A stretch of DNA of 64,000 nt from Terrimonas_A sp051954695 (GCA_051954695.1 JBQCHL010000025.1:49582-113581), one strand, 5' to 3'; numbered from the stretch's first letter, positions 17,611 to 27,240 are shown. Made by a program: numbers and translations. The notes: generated by a model from the letters alone, not told the origin.

Positions 17611-18885
17611 ATGAAACACCTGCTTTGCCTTGCTCTCTTCGCAACCCTCACCCTTTCCAGTTTTGCCCAGTTAAAAGAAGCCGCTCCTGAAACAGCTGGC
17701 GCTTCGTCCGAACGACTGAAACGGATCGATCAGCTTCTACAGGAGTATATCGACAAAAAATGGGTCGGCGGTGCTACTGCCATCGTCGTAAAAGATGGAA
17801 AGATCATTTATTATAAAGCTTTCGGCCTTTCTGATCTCGATAATAAAACGGCGATGAAAAAAGACGCCATCTTCCGCATCGCTTCCCAAACAAAAGCGAT
17901 CACCAGTGTGGCCATCATGATGCTTTATGAAGAAGGCAAGCTCCTGCTCGACGACCCTGTTTCCCGCTATATTCCCAGCTTTGCCAACCAGAAAGTGCTC
18001 GACAAATTCAACGAGGCAGACTCCAGCTACACAACGGTACCAGCTAAAAGGCCCGTTACCATCCGAGATCTGCTTACCCACACCTCCGGCATCGGCTATG
18101 CCCAGATCGGCAGCAAAGAAGCGACCGCCATCTATGCTAAAAATGGTATTTGGGGTGGTATCGGCGTAGAAAATGGTATGATCCTGGGCGATAAAATAAA
18201 AGTACTGGGCACCCTTCCTCTGCTGCACCAGCCCGGTGAACAATGGACCTATGGCTTGAACACCGATATACTGGGCTATGTAGTGGAAGTTCTCAGCGGC
18301 ATGAGCCTCGACGCATTTTTCAAAACCCGGATCTTTGAACCACTGGGTATGAAGGACACTTATTTCTATTTGCCCAAAGAGAAATACAGCCGGCTGGTAA
18401 CACTAAATACAGAAGATAAAAGCCGCCAGGTGGTGACCATGAAAGAGTCGCTGAACATTAGCGGCAAAATCAACATAAATTATCCTGCAGCCCCCGGCAC
18501 TTATTATTCCGGCGGCGGAGGCCTTTCTTCCACAGCTCTCGACTATGCTATTTTTATGCAAATGCTGGTAAACAATGGCGAATACAATGGCAAACGCATT
18601 CTCAGCCCCTTTGCTATACGAATGATGACCACCAGCCAGTTCGACAAGCTAAACTGGCCCGACACAAAAATGGGACTCGGCTTTAGCCTCTACACCGATA
18701 AAAGCGTTGCCCGCTCACCCCTATCCCCCGGCTCATTCGAATGGGGAGGCATGTTTAGCTCCACCTACTGGATAGACCCCAAAGAAAAACTGGTAGCCCA
18801 GCTTTTTCTGAATCAATACCCTAATTCGCACGGAGAAATACATGATAAATTTAAAGTGGCCGTCTACCAAACCTTAGAGCGCTAA
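17611..18885 (+). CDS. Secreted serine hydrolase, class C beta-lactamase fold
   Basis: 424 residues. A signal peptide (about 1-19, ending SSFAQ) is followed by the penicillin-binding-protein-like fold. The catalytic SxxK is SQTK (Ser92, Lys95), the second motif is YGLN near residue 214 (YxN), and GGGGLSS follows. The family includes esterases, D-aminopeptidases and peptidoglycan-acting enzymes; the substrate cannot be told from sequence. It lies 51 bases after the PurN fusion gene and may be cotranscribed, though TAATTTTC upstream of its ATG resembles a -7 element. Confidence 0.85.
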   Translation: MKHLLCLALFATLTLSSFAQLKEAAPETAGASSERLKRIDQLLQEYIDKKWVGGATAIVVKDGKIIYYKAFGLSDLDNKTAMKKDAIFRIASQTKAITSVAIMMLYEEGKLLLDDPVSRYIPSFANQKVLDKFNEADSSYTTVPAKRPVTIRDLLTHTSGIGYAQIGSKEATAIYAKNGIWGGIGVENGMILGDKIKVLGTLPLLHQPGEQWTYGLNTDILGYVVEVLSGMSLDAFFKTRIFEPLGMKDTYFYLPKEKYSRLVTLNTEDKSRQVVTMKESLNISGKININYPAAPGTYYSGGGGLSSTALDYAIFMQMLVNNGEYNGKRILSPFAIRMMTTSQFDKLNWPDTKMGLGFSLYTDKSVARSPLSPGSFEWGGMFSSTYWIDPKEKLVAQLFLNQYPNSHGEIHDKFKVAVYQTLER

Positions 18886-18925
18886 TAGTGCGAATGGGTT
18901 TGAATACAGTGAACACATATTTGAT

Positions 18926-19006
18926 AGCCGCGAATGGCGCGAATAGACCCGACTGCCTGAATAAACTTTACTGACCAGGAGGATATTATTCGCGCCATTC
19001 GCGGCT
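18926..19006. repeat. 20-bp perfect inverted repeat with CGAATGG/CATTCG units
   Basis: Arms 18926-18945 and 18987-19006 are exact reverse complements over 20 bases (AGCCGCGAATGGCGCGAATA) with a 41-base spacer; GAT/ATC extends the stem after one bulged base. A degenerate extra unit, GCGAATGG, is at 18891. The same ATTCGCGC-type unit with about 10-bp period occurs at 39049-39088. It separates two plus-strand genes and has no T tract, so it is a repeat rather than a normal terminator. Confidence 0.7.
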
Positions 19007-19098
19007 TATCCAGGTCATTTTCACTTAAGGGTTTATTAGTGTTATTAGCGTTTATTTTGCAGTTTGTTTCGTTACTTGTGCCAACTTAATCGCTTTAC

Positions 19099-19866
19099 TT
19101 GAGGAGAATTTTACCATTACTAAGCTTTTTTATTGCCTCTTTCCTGTTTTATGCTGCACCGGCGGCTGCACAGTACAAGATCAAAGGCACGGTGTACGAT
19201 AGTACGCGCACCTATGCTATACCCTCCGTTTCGGTGCTTACTTCCTCAGGCAGGGGTACTGTTACTAATAATATGGGCGATTATGAGATTGAAGTAGCCG
19301 AGAGTGACTCTATTTGGTTTAGTTATCTGAATAAACCTACTGTTAAGTTTCCTGTTTTGAAGATTACGTCTCCGCATAGTTTTGATATTTCCCTTCAGAT
19401 AAATGTGCCGGTGTTGAAAGAAGTAAGGATTCGGCAACGCAATTACAGGCAGGATTCTATACAGAACCGGGAAGACTACGCAAAGATTTTCAATTATGAG
19501 AAGCCGGGTATTAAAGTAAATTCGCCGGGACAGTTTACGGGTACGCCTGTGGCTGCAGGCTTTGACCTTGATGCGCTGATCGATATTTTCAATTTTAAGA
19601 AAAAGAGGAGCATGGCTTCTTTCCAGCGGAGACTTATTCAGCAGGAACAGGATAAATATGTGGATCACCGGTTTAGTAAAGCACTGGTAAGAAGATTGAC
19701 AGGCCTGGATTCTACTGAACTGGATAAGTTCATGGTAATCTATCGCCCGCCTTATGAATTCACTGCATTGCTGGGCGATTATGATTTCCAGAAATACATT
19801 AAAGATTCTTTTGAACGGTATAAAAAAGGATTGCCTCCGTTACCTTTCTTTAAAGAAGAAGAGTAA
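19099..19866 (+). CDS. Secreted protein with carboxypeptidase-regulatory-like domain
   Basis: 255 residues. A signal peptide (about 1-24, ending PAAAQ) is followed by a CarboxypepD_reg-like beta-sandwich (about 27-105; GTVYDSTRTYAIPSVSV, then NNMGDYEIEV). The C-terminal half is charged and helical and not recognised. Such proteins are widespread in Bacteroidota and of unknown role; the first domain is the one that also starts TonB-dependent receptors. The start codon is TTG at 19099: an in-frame TAA lies five codons upstream and there is no ATG before the signal peptide. The next gene follows after 17 bases. Confidence 0.75.
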   Translation: MRRILPLLSFFIASFLFYAAPAAAQYKIKGTVYDSTRTYAIPSVSVLTSSGRGTVTNNMGDYEIEVAESDSIWFSYLNKPTVKFPVLKITSPHSFDISLQINVPVLKEVRIRQRNYRQDSIQNREDYAKIFNYEKPGIKVNSPGQFTGTPVAAGFDLDALIDIFNFKKKRSMASFQRRLIQQEQDKYVDHRFSKALVRRLTGLDSTELDKFMVIYRPPYEFTALLGDYDFQKYIKDSFERYKKGLPPLPFFKEEE

Positions 19867-19883
19867 ATCATAAAAGATCGTTT

Positions 19884-20441
19884 ATGGAAGAAACCAATCA
19901 ACTGAACTTAGGCATAGGCACCCGGTTGCAACATACACATTTTGGCCCTGGTGTGATCGTAGGCATTAAGTATGCCACTTACATTATTTCCTTTATCAAT
20001 CACGGCGTCAGGGAGATTGATAAAACAGATCCCAAATTAGATGAGATCATTCCTGAAAACATTACCCTTGAAATAGAAACGCATTCGGAAGTAGAGCGTT
20101 CGTTATTAAAAATATTAAGGCTTTGGGGTGGCGTTACTGAAAATGTGCCGCTGGGTGATAAATGGACCGGGGGCGTGATGTTGCTGCAACCTTCCGATAA
20201 AAGCTTAAAACCAAAGGAGATCCCGGTAGAAGATTTTTTCCATAAGATCGTTATGCTACGCGACAGGCTGCGGGTGTTGGAACAAAATATAAACAGTAAT
20301 AAGAAACTGAGCGATGAGGAAAAAGTGAATATTCAGCAATATATCACACGCTGTTATGGCTCTCTTACTACATTCAATGTGTTATTCAGAAATAAAGAAG
20401 ATTGGTTTGTGGGAGAGAAGGGTTCTTCTAAAGATGAGTAA
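19884..20441 (+). CDS. Unknown cytoplasmic protein with a UvrD-tail-like beta domain
   Basis: 185 residues, no signal peptide or membrane helix. The N-terminus (about 8-45) reads LGIGTRLQHTHFGPGVIVGI, which resembles the small Tudor/SH3-like domain (H-x2-FG-x-G-x-V) found at the C-terminus of UvrD/PcrA helicases, where it binds RNA polymerase. The rest is helical and charged, with no motif I know. It is likely cotranscribed with the upstream secreted-protein gene. I infer a possible nucleic-acid or polymerase contact only from the N-terminal motif. Confidence 0.65.
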   Translation: MEETNQLNLGIGTRLQHTHFGPGVIVGIKYATYIISFINHGVREIDKTDPKLDEIIPENITLEIETHSEVERSLLKILRLWGGVTENVPLGDKWTGGVMLLQPSDKSLKPKEIPVEDFFHKIVMLRDRLRVLEQNINSNKKLSDEEKVNIQQYITRCYGSLTTFNVLFRNKEDWFVGEKGSSKDE

Positions 20442-20500
20442 ACTCCGATAATCGTGATACCCCCACTTCTGCATTGCTGGTATTTTCTTATCTTAATCTC

Positions 20501-22072
20501 ATGAAATGGCTATTCTTTTTCTGCCTGCTCTCCATCCAGGCATCTGCACAAAACACCTGTGACATCCTTATTGAAAACGGAAAAATCATCGATGGCTCTG
20601 GCAACAACTGGTATTACGGAAGTGTAGCCATCAGCAATGGCAAGATCGTGGGTATAGGCCGCGAACTGGATTACAAAGGAAAGAAGACCATTGATGCTAA
20701 AGGCCTGATCATCGCTCCTGGCTTTATTGATGTGCATACTCACCTGGAAGGCGATGAAGATAAAGATCCGCGCGCTACCAGCTTTATCCTCGACGGAGTA
20801 ACCACCTGCATTACCGGCAACTGTGGCAGCTCCAATACCGATATTGCCAAATACCTGCACTGGATCGATTCCCTGAAACTGTCTATCAATGTTGCCAGCC
20901 TTGCTGGTCATAACGATATCCGTAAAAAAGTAATGGGCCGCGCCAACCGTGATGCTACCGCTTCTGAAATGCTGCAAATGGAACAGTTAATGGATAAGGC
21001 CATGCGCGATGGAGCTGTCGGCCTCTCCACAGGATTGATCTATATCCCCGGCACTTACACCAAAACGCCAGAGATCGTAAACCTGGCCAAGATCGCTGCC
21101 AAATATGATGGCGTATACGCTACCCATATGCGTGATGAAGGAGATAGTGTGACCCAGGCTATTGAAGAAGCACTTACTATTGGCCGCGAAGCAAAGATTC
21201 CTGTAGAAATTTCCCATTTTAAACTCAGCGGCCAGCAAAACTGGGGAAGAAGCAAGGAAACTGTCGGCATGATAGAAGCCGCCCGTAAAGCAGGCATTGA
21301 AGTAACGATCGATCAATATCCCTACACTGCCAGCAGCACCTCTATCAGCACTCTTATACCTGATGATGTGCTGGCTGATGGACAGGACTCCATCAGAGCC
21401 CGGCTTCAACGCCCGGAAATACGTAAATATGTAACGAAGTCGATGCTGGAACGGTTGAAAAAAAGAAAGCTCAAGCACTTCAGCTATGCAGTGGTAGCCT
21501 ATTACCAACCCGACACTTCTTATAACGGTAAAAGCATTGAGCAGATCAATCTTATGAAAGACCGTAAACACAAAGCAAAAGTTGAAACTGAAACCGTGAT
21601 GGACATTATGATGAATGGAGGTGCCAGCGCCGTGTTTCATGGCATGGGCGAGGAAGATGTAAAACGTATCATGCAATATCCATTCAACATGTTTGCCAGT
21701 GATGCTACTATCCGTGTACTGAATGCAGGTATGCCCCACCCTCGTGGTTATGGTACCAATGCACGCGTGCTCGCTAAGTATGTAAGAGAAGAAAAAGTAT
21801 TGACATTGGAAGAAGCTATACGCCGCATGACTTCTCTGCCAGCCCAGAAGTTCCAGTTGAAGGACCGAGGACTTTTAAGAGAAGGTTTTGCTGCAGACAT
21901 TGTCGTGTTCAATGATCAGGATGTGCAGGATATGTCCACTTTTGAAAAGCCACACGCTTATTCAAAAGGATTCCGGTATGTGATCGTAAATGGAGTAGTG
22001 ACGGTAGAGGAAGAAAAACATACTGGAGCCCGGGCCGGGAAAAGTTTATACGGAGCCGGAAAGAAGCAATAA
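20501..22072 (+). CDS. N-acyl-D-amino-acid deacylase (amidohydrolase superfamily), exported
   Basis: 523 residues from the ATG at 20501; a longer frame starts at 20474 but lacks the clean signal peptide MKWLFFFCLLSIQASAQ. The metallo-dependent hydrolase motif GFIDVHTHLEGD gives the HxH metal ligands, HMRDEGD and EISHFKLSG supply further metal and substrate residues, and FASDATIR near residue 402 holds the late catalytic Asp. The C-terminal GFAADIVVF segment is typical for the family. It removes N-acyl groups from D-amino acids, possibly peptidoglycan-derived, in the periplasm. A strong hairpin follows its stop. Confidence 0.87.
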   Translation: MKWLFFFCLLSIQASAQNTCDILIENGKIIDGSGNNWYYGSVAISNGKIVGIGRELDYKGKKTIDAKGLIIAPGFIDVHTHLEGDEDKDPRATSFILDGVTTCITGNCGSSNTDIAKYLHWIDSLKLSINVASLAGHNDIRKKVMGRANRDATASEMLQMEQLMDKAMRDGAVGLSTGLIYIPGTYTKTPEIVNLAKIAAKYDGVYATHMRDEGDSVTQAIEEALTIGREAKIPVEISHFKLSGQQNWGRSKETVGMIEAARKAGIEVTIDQYPYTASSTSISTLIPDDVLADGQDSIRARLQRPEIRKYVTKSMLERLKKRKLKHFSYAVVAYYQPDTSYNGKSIEQINLMKDRKHKAKVETETVMDIMMNGGASAVFHGMGEEDVKRIMQYPFNMFASDATIRVLNAGMPHPRGYGTNARVLAKYVREEKVLTLEEAIRRMTSLPAQKFQLKDRGLLREGFAADIVVFNDQDVQDMSTFEKPHAYSKGFRYVIVNGVVTVEEEKHTGARAGKSLYGAGKKQ

Positions 22073-22077
22073 TAAAA

Positions 22078-22098
22078 AAAGCAGGCCAGGCCTGCTTT
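22078..22098 (-). terminator. Shared terminator between convergent genes
   Basis: A 10-bp palindrome (22078-22087 with 22089-22098, core GCAGGCC-A-GGCCTGC) has seven A residues on its left (22074-22080), which give a T run when read on the minus strand. It ends the NarL-regulator transcript and, with the TTT on the right, may also act weakly for the deacylase gene. Confidence 0.7.
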
Positions 22099-22211
22099 GT
22101 AAACGGTTAGGATGATGGGACAACTTCTTAATAATATAGGTACAGGATAAGTAAGCTACCGGCGAAATTAGCAGGCTCATTCACTTATGCCAATACTCCC
22201 AAAGGGGGACA

Positions 22212-22814
22212 TCAACCTTCACTACTGTTCAATAAATATACAAGGTGGGGGAAACTGCTGATACCGTTTTTCTGCAGCATGCGACGGCGATGTGTTTTAA
22301 CAGTCTCTACCGTAATACCCAGTTTATTGGCAATCTGCTTGGAAGAAAATCCTCTTGCTACAAGCAAAGCGATCTCTCTTTCTCTTTCTGTTAATTCCAG
22401 CCGGGGTATAAACTGCTCTTCTTTACGGAGAAGTTTATGAAACGCCATTTGCACAGCCACCAGCAGTTGCATATCTGTATATGGCTTCACCACATACATT
22501 ACGGGTTCTGCTGCAAATGCTGCTTCCAGCGTTTTACTATCAGCATACGCCGTGAGAAATACAACTTCGCACCCGTGCATTTTTTTCAATTGCCTGGCGA
22601 GTTCAATGCCATTGACCTCTCCTTTTATATGAATATCACAGATCACTACCTGCGGCACTACTGCTGCCTGGCTGCAGAGCAATAATGCAGATGCCGCATC
22701 CCTGGCAGTGCCGGCCAGATGATAATCTTCGTCTTCCAGCAATTCAACAATACTTTCTGCAGTGATCAGCTCATCTTCCACTACCAGTATGCTTGTGTTT
22801 TCTTTCCGGCTCAT
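22212..22814 (-). CDS. NarL/LuxR-type response regulator
   Basis: 200 residues. Receiver domain about 8-125 with the phospho-acceptor Asp60 (VVICDIH) and acidic pocket VVEDE; the LuxR-type helix-turn-helix is at about 140-190 (LTEREREIALLVARG, then KQIANKLGITVETVKTH). Its ATG overlaps the last base of the upstream kinase gene (TAATG), so the two form a cognate two-component pair. The targets are unknown. Confidence 0.92.
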   Translation of the reverse strand: MSRKENTSILVVEDELITAESIVELLEDEDYHLAGTARDAASALLLCSQAAVVPQVVICDIHIKGEVNGIELARQLKKMHGCEVVFLTAYADSKTLEAAFAAEPVMYVVKPYTDMQLLVAVQMAFHKLLRKEEQFIPRLELTEREREIALLVARGFSSKQIANKLGITVETVKTHRRRMLQKNGISSFPHLVYLLNSSEG

Positions 22815-24946
22815 TACACGCTTATTTCAATCGTATAGGCGGTGCCGGCATTTTGCTGCACCGTCATCGTTCCGTTCAATTGTTTTACCAAAGTTTGCAC
22901 CAGTTTCATTCCAAATGAACCTGTTTTTTCTTCACCCAGGCCCTTTCCATTATCAGCCACCTGCAACTCAAGCAATTTTGCTTGTTTTTGTTGAAGGCTG
23001 ATCGTAACGGAAGGTTCATTGATGCCGCTAAAAGCATGTTTAAAGGCATTTGTTACCAGCTCATTTACGATAAGGCCTATTGGCATCACCACGTCAATAT
23101 CCAGGCTGGCCTCAGGCAGGCGCACATCTGTTTGAATATTTTGTTTACCATAACCAAAGCTACCAGCAAGGGATTGCGAAAGGTTCTCGAGATAATCTTT
23201 TACATCAATAGACGCAAGGTCTTTATCCATATAAAGCCGCTGATGGATCATGGCCATTGCATTGATACGGCTTCGGCCTTCTTCCATCGCAAGCTTTGCT
23301 TTTTCATCTTCTGTGCGGTTTGATTGCAGCGACAGAAGTCCCGACACCACCTGCAAATTATTCTTAACACGGTGGTGCAGTTCCCTCACCAGGGTTTCAA
23401 TACGCTGGTTCTTTTCATCCAGCAGCTTTGCTGCTTTTTTCTTCTGATTATAACTGCGGATATATAATCCTAATGCCAGCAACACCAGGAGAAGCCCACC
23501 TGCCATCAGCCAGATGGTTTTATTCCGCTCCGCGAGTCTTACTGCATTCAGCTCTTTCTCTTTTTTCTCCAGCAGCAATTGACTTTCTCTTTTTTCGATC
23601 TCGTATTGCGACTGGGCTTTTACCATATTGATCGCCTCCCCTTCAGTGAGCAGTGTGTCTTTTATACTGATATACTTTGCCTGGTAGGCGGCTGCTTTTT
23701 CAAAATCGCCGGTCTCCTGGTAATGTTCTCCCAGTGTGCGGTAAATGGTTTGCTGCAACTCTGAACCATCATTCCGCACCATGTTCAACGAACGGATAAG
23801 ATACTCTTCAGCTTCATTATACCGTTTTAATTTTCGAAGCACCACACCGATGCTGTTTGTGGTGGATGCGATATCATTTACGGATTTGGATTCTTTACGC
23901 ATAACCAATGATTTTTGCAGGTGGTCCAGGGCCTTCTGATATTCCTCCCGGTCCAGGTAATAATTGCCAAGGTTGGTATACACCATGGCAATACCGGGTT
24001 TATCATTGGTTTCTTCAAAAAACGAAAGTGAGCGTTTATAAAAATATTCTATGGAATCGTAGCGGTGCAGGCGTGCCGAAGCAATGGCAAGATTGCTGTA
24101 GGCAAGAGCTATAGAAGTTTTATTGTTCACTTTTTCACTCAGCGAAGCCGCCAGGCGATAGTATTGCAGCGCCTGGTCTAACTGCGAAGTGGTAGTGTAT
24201 ACATTAGCGAGGTTGTTGTACGACTGCACCAATCCCCTTTCATCTTTCAGTTTCTCCTTGATCCGGATGCTTTCCAGGTGAAGCCTGATCGCTTCATCAT
24301 AGCTGGCCGATTCGTTCAGCGTATTGGCCTTGTTCATATAAAGATTGGCCAACGATGGTTCCTGATTATATTTTTTTGCTACCTCAATCCCCTCATCAAA
24401 ATCCTGCAAGGAGGCTTTAAAATCAGAAAGGCGGCGGTTAATGACGCCGAGCCGGTTCAACACTTCGGATGTCTCTCTTTCCAATCCGCCATCTTTCAGT
24501 AAGTCAAGGCTGCGTGTAAACAATGTCCTTGCTTCTTCAAAACGCCCCACCTGTTGCAGGTTGCGGCCCATATTGCTGCAAGCCAGGGCAACTCCCTGTT
24601 TGTAATTGATTTTTTCGGCCAATGCAAAAGAAGTGGAATCAACAGAAAGCGCCAGCAGGTATTTATTCTGGCGGCTGTATAAGCCAGATAGCTGCAGGTA
24701 TGCGTCCACCTGTCCTTTCGCGTTGTCATTTTGCTGGTAAATTGCCAATGATTGCTGTGCATCAGCTAAAGCCTGTGGCGTTTGCGCAGAAGCATAAGAT
24801 CGGCTGCGCAGCACGAGCAAGCGTGCCTTTTCATTTTCATCTGTGGCAGCACCGATCAGTTTACTCAAACTGTCTGTGCGTGAAGATTGAGTATATGCAG
24901 TCATTCCTGCCAGGAGCAGGCTTAGAGCCCAAAAAATTTCTTTCAT
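22814..24946 (-). CDS. TPR sensor histidine kinase, HisKA_2 type
   Basis: 710 residues. A signal peptide (1-19) leads into about ten tetratricopeptide repeats (roughly 40-430), then a coiled segment, one membrane helix (about 477-497) and the kinase. The phosphorylation site is ELHHRVKNNLQ (His524/525), typical of HisKA_2; the ATPase domain has NELVTNAFKHAF (N box) and VADNGKGLG (G1 box). The sensor part would be periplasmic and likely binds protein or peptide partners. It is coupled to the response regulator gene immediately downstream. Confidence 0.92.
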   Translation of the reverse strand: MKEIFWALSLLLAGMTAYTQSSRTDSLSKLIGAATDENEKARLLVLRSRSYASAQTPQALADAQQSLAIYQQNDNAKGQVDAYLQLSGLYSRQNKYLLALSVDSTSFALAEKINYKQGVALACSNMGRNLQQVGRFEEARTLFTRSLDLLKDGGLERETSEVLNRLGVINRRLSDFKASLQDFDEGIEVAKKYNQEPSLANLYMNKANTLNESASYDEAIRLHLESIRIKEKLKDERGLVQSYNNLANVYTTTSQLDQALQYYRLAASLSEKVNNKTSIALAYSNLAIASARLHRYDSIEYFYKRSLSFFEETNDKPGIAMVYTNLGNYYLDREEYQKALDHLQKSLVMRKESKSVNDIASTTNSIGVVLRKLKRYNEAEEYLIRSLNMVRNDGSELQQTIYRTLGEHYQETGDFEKAAAYQAKYISIKDTLLTEGEAINMVKAQSQYEIEKRESQLLLEKKEKELNAVRLAERNKTIWLMAGGLLLVLLALGLYIRSYNQKKKAAKLLDEKNQRIETLVRELHHRVKNNLQVVSGLLSLQSNRTEDEKAKLAMEEGRSRINAMAMIHQRLYMDKDLASIDVKDYLENLSQSLAGSFGYGKQNIQTDVRLPEASLDIDVVMPIGLIVNELVTNAFKHAFSGINEPSVTISLQQKQAKLLELQVADNGKGLGEEKTGSFGMKLVQTLVKQLNGTMTVQQNAGTAYTIEISV

Positions 24947-25026
24947 ATAAGGTGGCGGTGTGGTAACTGCAATATAGAAACTCTTTAGGAAGATCGCCCG
25001 GGTTAATTCACCTATTTATGCCCCTC

Positions 25027-27045
25027 TCAGTATTCAAGCAATTGCTGGATCGCTTTATGCAACCTCGCTTTTGCCATAAAGTTCTTTTCAAGTTCAATAC
25101 TGAACGGGATAGGAGTGTCTAATGACGCACAGCGCATTACCGGTGCGTCGAGCCATTCAAAGCAATGCTCCCCTATCCAGGCGGCCACTTCACCGCCGAT
25201 GCCGCCGGTCAATGTGTCTTCATGTAAAACGAGTACCCTGCCGGTGCGTTGAACGGCCGCTCGTATGGCTTCATGATCCAGGGGCAGTAAACTGCGCAGA
25301 TCGAGGATATCGATTGAGATTTCCGGATGCTCCGCCGCATAATCCTCAGCCCAGTGCACTCCGCTGCCATACGTGATGATAGCTATCTCCTCGCCACTAC
25401 GGACATGGCGTGCTTTGCCGATCTCTATTTCATAATATTCTTCCGGCACCGGGCCGGCTATGCTACGGTAGAGTGCTTTATGCTCAAAATATATTACAGG
25501 ATTGGGGTCGTTGATGGCCGCTATCAGTAAGCCCTTTGCATCTATTGGCGTGGAAGGATACACCACTTTCAGGCCGGGAGTATGTACAAACCAGGCTTCA
25601 TTGCTTTGCGAATGGAATGGACCAGCACCTACGCCGCCACCGGCTGGCATACGGATCACCACATCGGCGTTTTGCCCCCAGCGATAATGGACCTTCGCCA
25701 GGTTATTAATGATCTGGTTGAAACCAACGGTTACAAAATCGGCAAACTGCATTTCCATCATGCTCTTGTAGCCTTCGAGGCTGAGGCCCAGTGCTGAACC
25801 TACAATGGCACTTTCACAAAGTGGCGTATTACGCACCCTTTCTTTGCCAAACTCCGTTACAAATCCTTCGGTTATTTTAAATGCACCACCATATTCAGCA
25901 ATATCCTGCCCCATCAATACGAGGTTGGAATGCTGCTGCATACTTTGGTGCAATCCTTCTTTTACCGCATCAATAAAGCGGAGCTCCCGCTGTGAGGGAA
26001 TCTGGTAAGAAAGCGCTGTATTGTCGATCACATCCGACTCGCTGACAAACAAGCCTGTTACTGTTTTCTTTGCATATACATCATCCAGTTCGGTTTCAGT
26101 GTCAGCAATAACAGGTAATGTATCAAACCCTTTCTCCAGCTCTGATTCTATTTGTTGCTTGAGTTCCGTTTTAATATTCTCAATATCATCAACTGATAAA
26201 ACGCCTTGCTCTGTTAAATAGGTTTCATAGTTTTTTACAGGGTCTTTTTGTTCCCACAACTCAAACAAACGCTGGGGAACATATTTAGTACCACTCGCTT
26301 CTTCATGTCCGCGCATACGGAAGGTGACCGCTTCAATCAAAAAAGGTTTTTGGTGCTTGATGCAGTAATCACGCACACCGGCGATGGTATCATATACTGT
26401 AAGCAGGTTATTGCCGTCTATTTGCACACCTTCCACTCCATAGCCTTTCGCTTTATCCACCAGGCTAATGCAGCGGTATTGTTCTGAAGTTGGCGTGCTA
26501 AGGCCGTAACCATTGTTTTCAATTAAAAAGATAACCGGCAGGTCCCATACAGCCGCTACGTTCAATGCTTCATGAAAATCACCTTCACTGGTGCCACCAT
26601 CGCCGGAGAAGGCAAGTGAAACTTTTTCTTCATGCCGCAATTTGCTGGCCAGCGACACGCCATCAGCAATCGCCAGTTGAGGGCCCAGATGGGAGATCAT
26701 ACCACAGATATGATGTTCGCGGCTTCCGAAATGAAAACTTCTTTCACGCCCTTTGCTGTAGCCTTCCTGTGCACCTTGCCATTGCTGAAACAATTTATAT
26801 AAAGGCATCTGACGGGTAGTGAACACCCCCAGGTTGCGGTGCAATGGCATGATCCATTCATCTGGCTGCAAAGCCAGTGTTGCTCCTACGGCAATTGCTT
26901 CCTGCCCAATGCCACTAAACCACTTGGAGATCTTACCCTGCCGCAGTAATATCAACATCTTCTCTTCTATCATACGCGGATAGAGGATGCTGCGGTAAAA
27001 ATGTATAAGCTGCTCGTTTGAAAGATATTTCCGGTCGAAGGTCAT
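25027..27045 (-). CDS. 2-oxoacid dehydrogenase E1 component, fused alpha and beta subunits
   Basis: 672 residues. Residues about 1-320 are an E1-alpha domain with the thiamine diphosphate motif from GDG (148-150) to NN (177-178); residues about 345-672 are E1-beta (ELRFIDAVKEGLHQSM, MGQDIAEYGGAF). The fusion resembles branched-chain 2-oxoisovalerate or acetoin/pyruvate dehydrogenases of Bacteroidota. It decarboxylates a 2-oxoacid and passes the acyl group to a lipoyl E2. No E2 or E3 gene is near, so it must use subunits encoded elsewhere. Substrate is not decided by sequence. Confidence 0.88.
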   Translation of the reverse strand: MTFDRKYLSNEQLIHFYRSILYPRMIEEKMLILLRQGKISKWFSGIGQEAIAVGATLALQPDEWIMPLHRNLGVFTTRQMPLYKLFQQWQGAQEGYSKGRERSFHFGSREHHICGMISHLGPQLAIADGVSLASKLRHEEKVSLAFSGDGGTSEGDFHEALNVAAVWDLPVIFLIENNGYGLSTPTSEQYRCISLVDKAKGYGVEGVQIDGNNLLTVYDTIAGVRDYCIKHQKPFLIEAVTFRMRGHEEASGTKYVPQRLFELWEQKDPVKNYETYLTEQGVLSVDDIENIKTELKQQIESELEKGFDTLPVIADTETELDDVYAKKTVTGLFVSESDVIDNTALSYQIPSQRELRFIDAVKEGLHQSMQQHSNLVLMGQDIAEYGGAFKITEGFVTEFGKERVRNTPLCESAIVGSALGLSLEGYKSMMEMQFADFVTVGFNQIINNLAKVHYRWGQNADVVIRMPAGGGVGAGPFHSQSNEAWFVHTPGLKVVYPSTPIDAKGLLIAAINDPNPVIYFEHKALYRSIAGPVPEEYYEIEIGKARHVRSGEEIAIITYGSGVHWAEDYAAEHPEISIDILDLRSLLPLDHEAIRAAVQRTGRVLVLHEDTLTGGIGGEVAAWIGEHCFEWLDAPVMRCASLDTPIPFSIELEKNFMAKARLHKAIQQLLEY

Positions 27046-27133
27046 TGTTATAATCTGTTTGCGGTTTACCGTTTGTAATTGGCGGTTATTTCCTCTATAA
27101 CAGCGTTATTGCGGCTGAATCGTTAACCTGTAC

Positions 27134-27141
27134 CAAAACTA
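27134..27141 (-). promoter_or_regulatory. Candidate -7 element for the E1 gene
   Basis: The minus strand reads TAGTTTTG, a perfect match to TAnnTTTG, about 90 bases upstream of the E1 start codon. No TTG is correctly spaced upstream, so only the -7 half is supported. Confidence 0.35.
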
Positions 27142-27240
27142 TTGATAATTTCCTGACGAAACATGACCAATCATCAACGATAAACCTGTTATTCCCGAAA
27201 CTTCTTACCGATTTGGTATTAATTTTATTTTACTTTGGGC

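Noticed and set aside
20987..21739. 250-codon open frame antisense to the D-amino-acid deacylase gene
   Set aside because: The sense frame is a clear enzyme with conserved motifs; the antisense translation has no recognisable domain and is a by-product of codon use.
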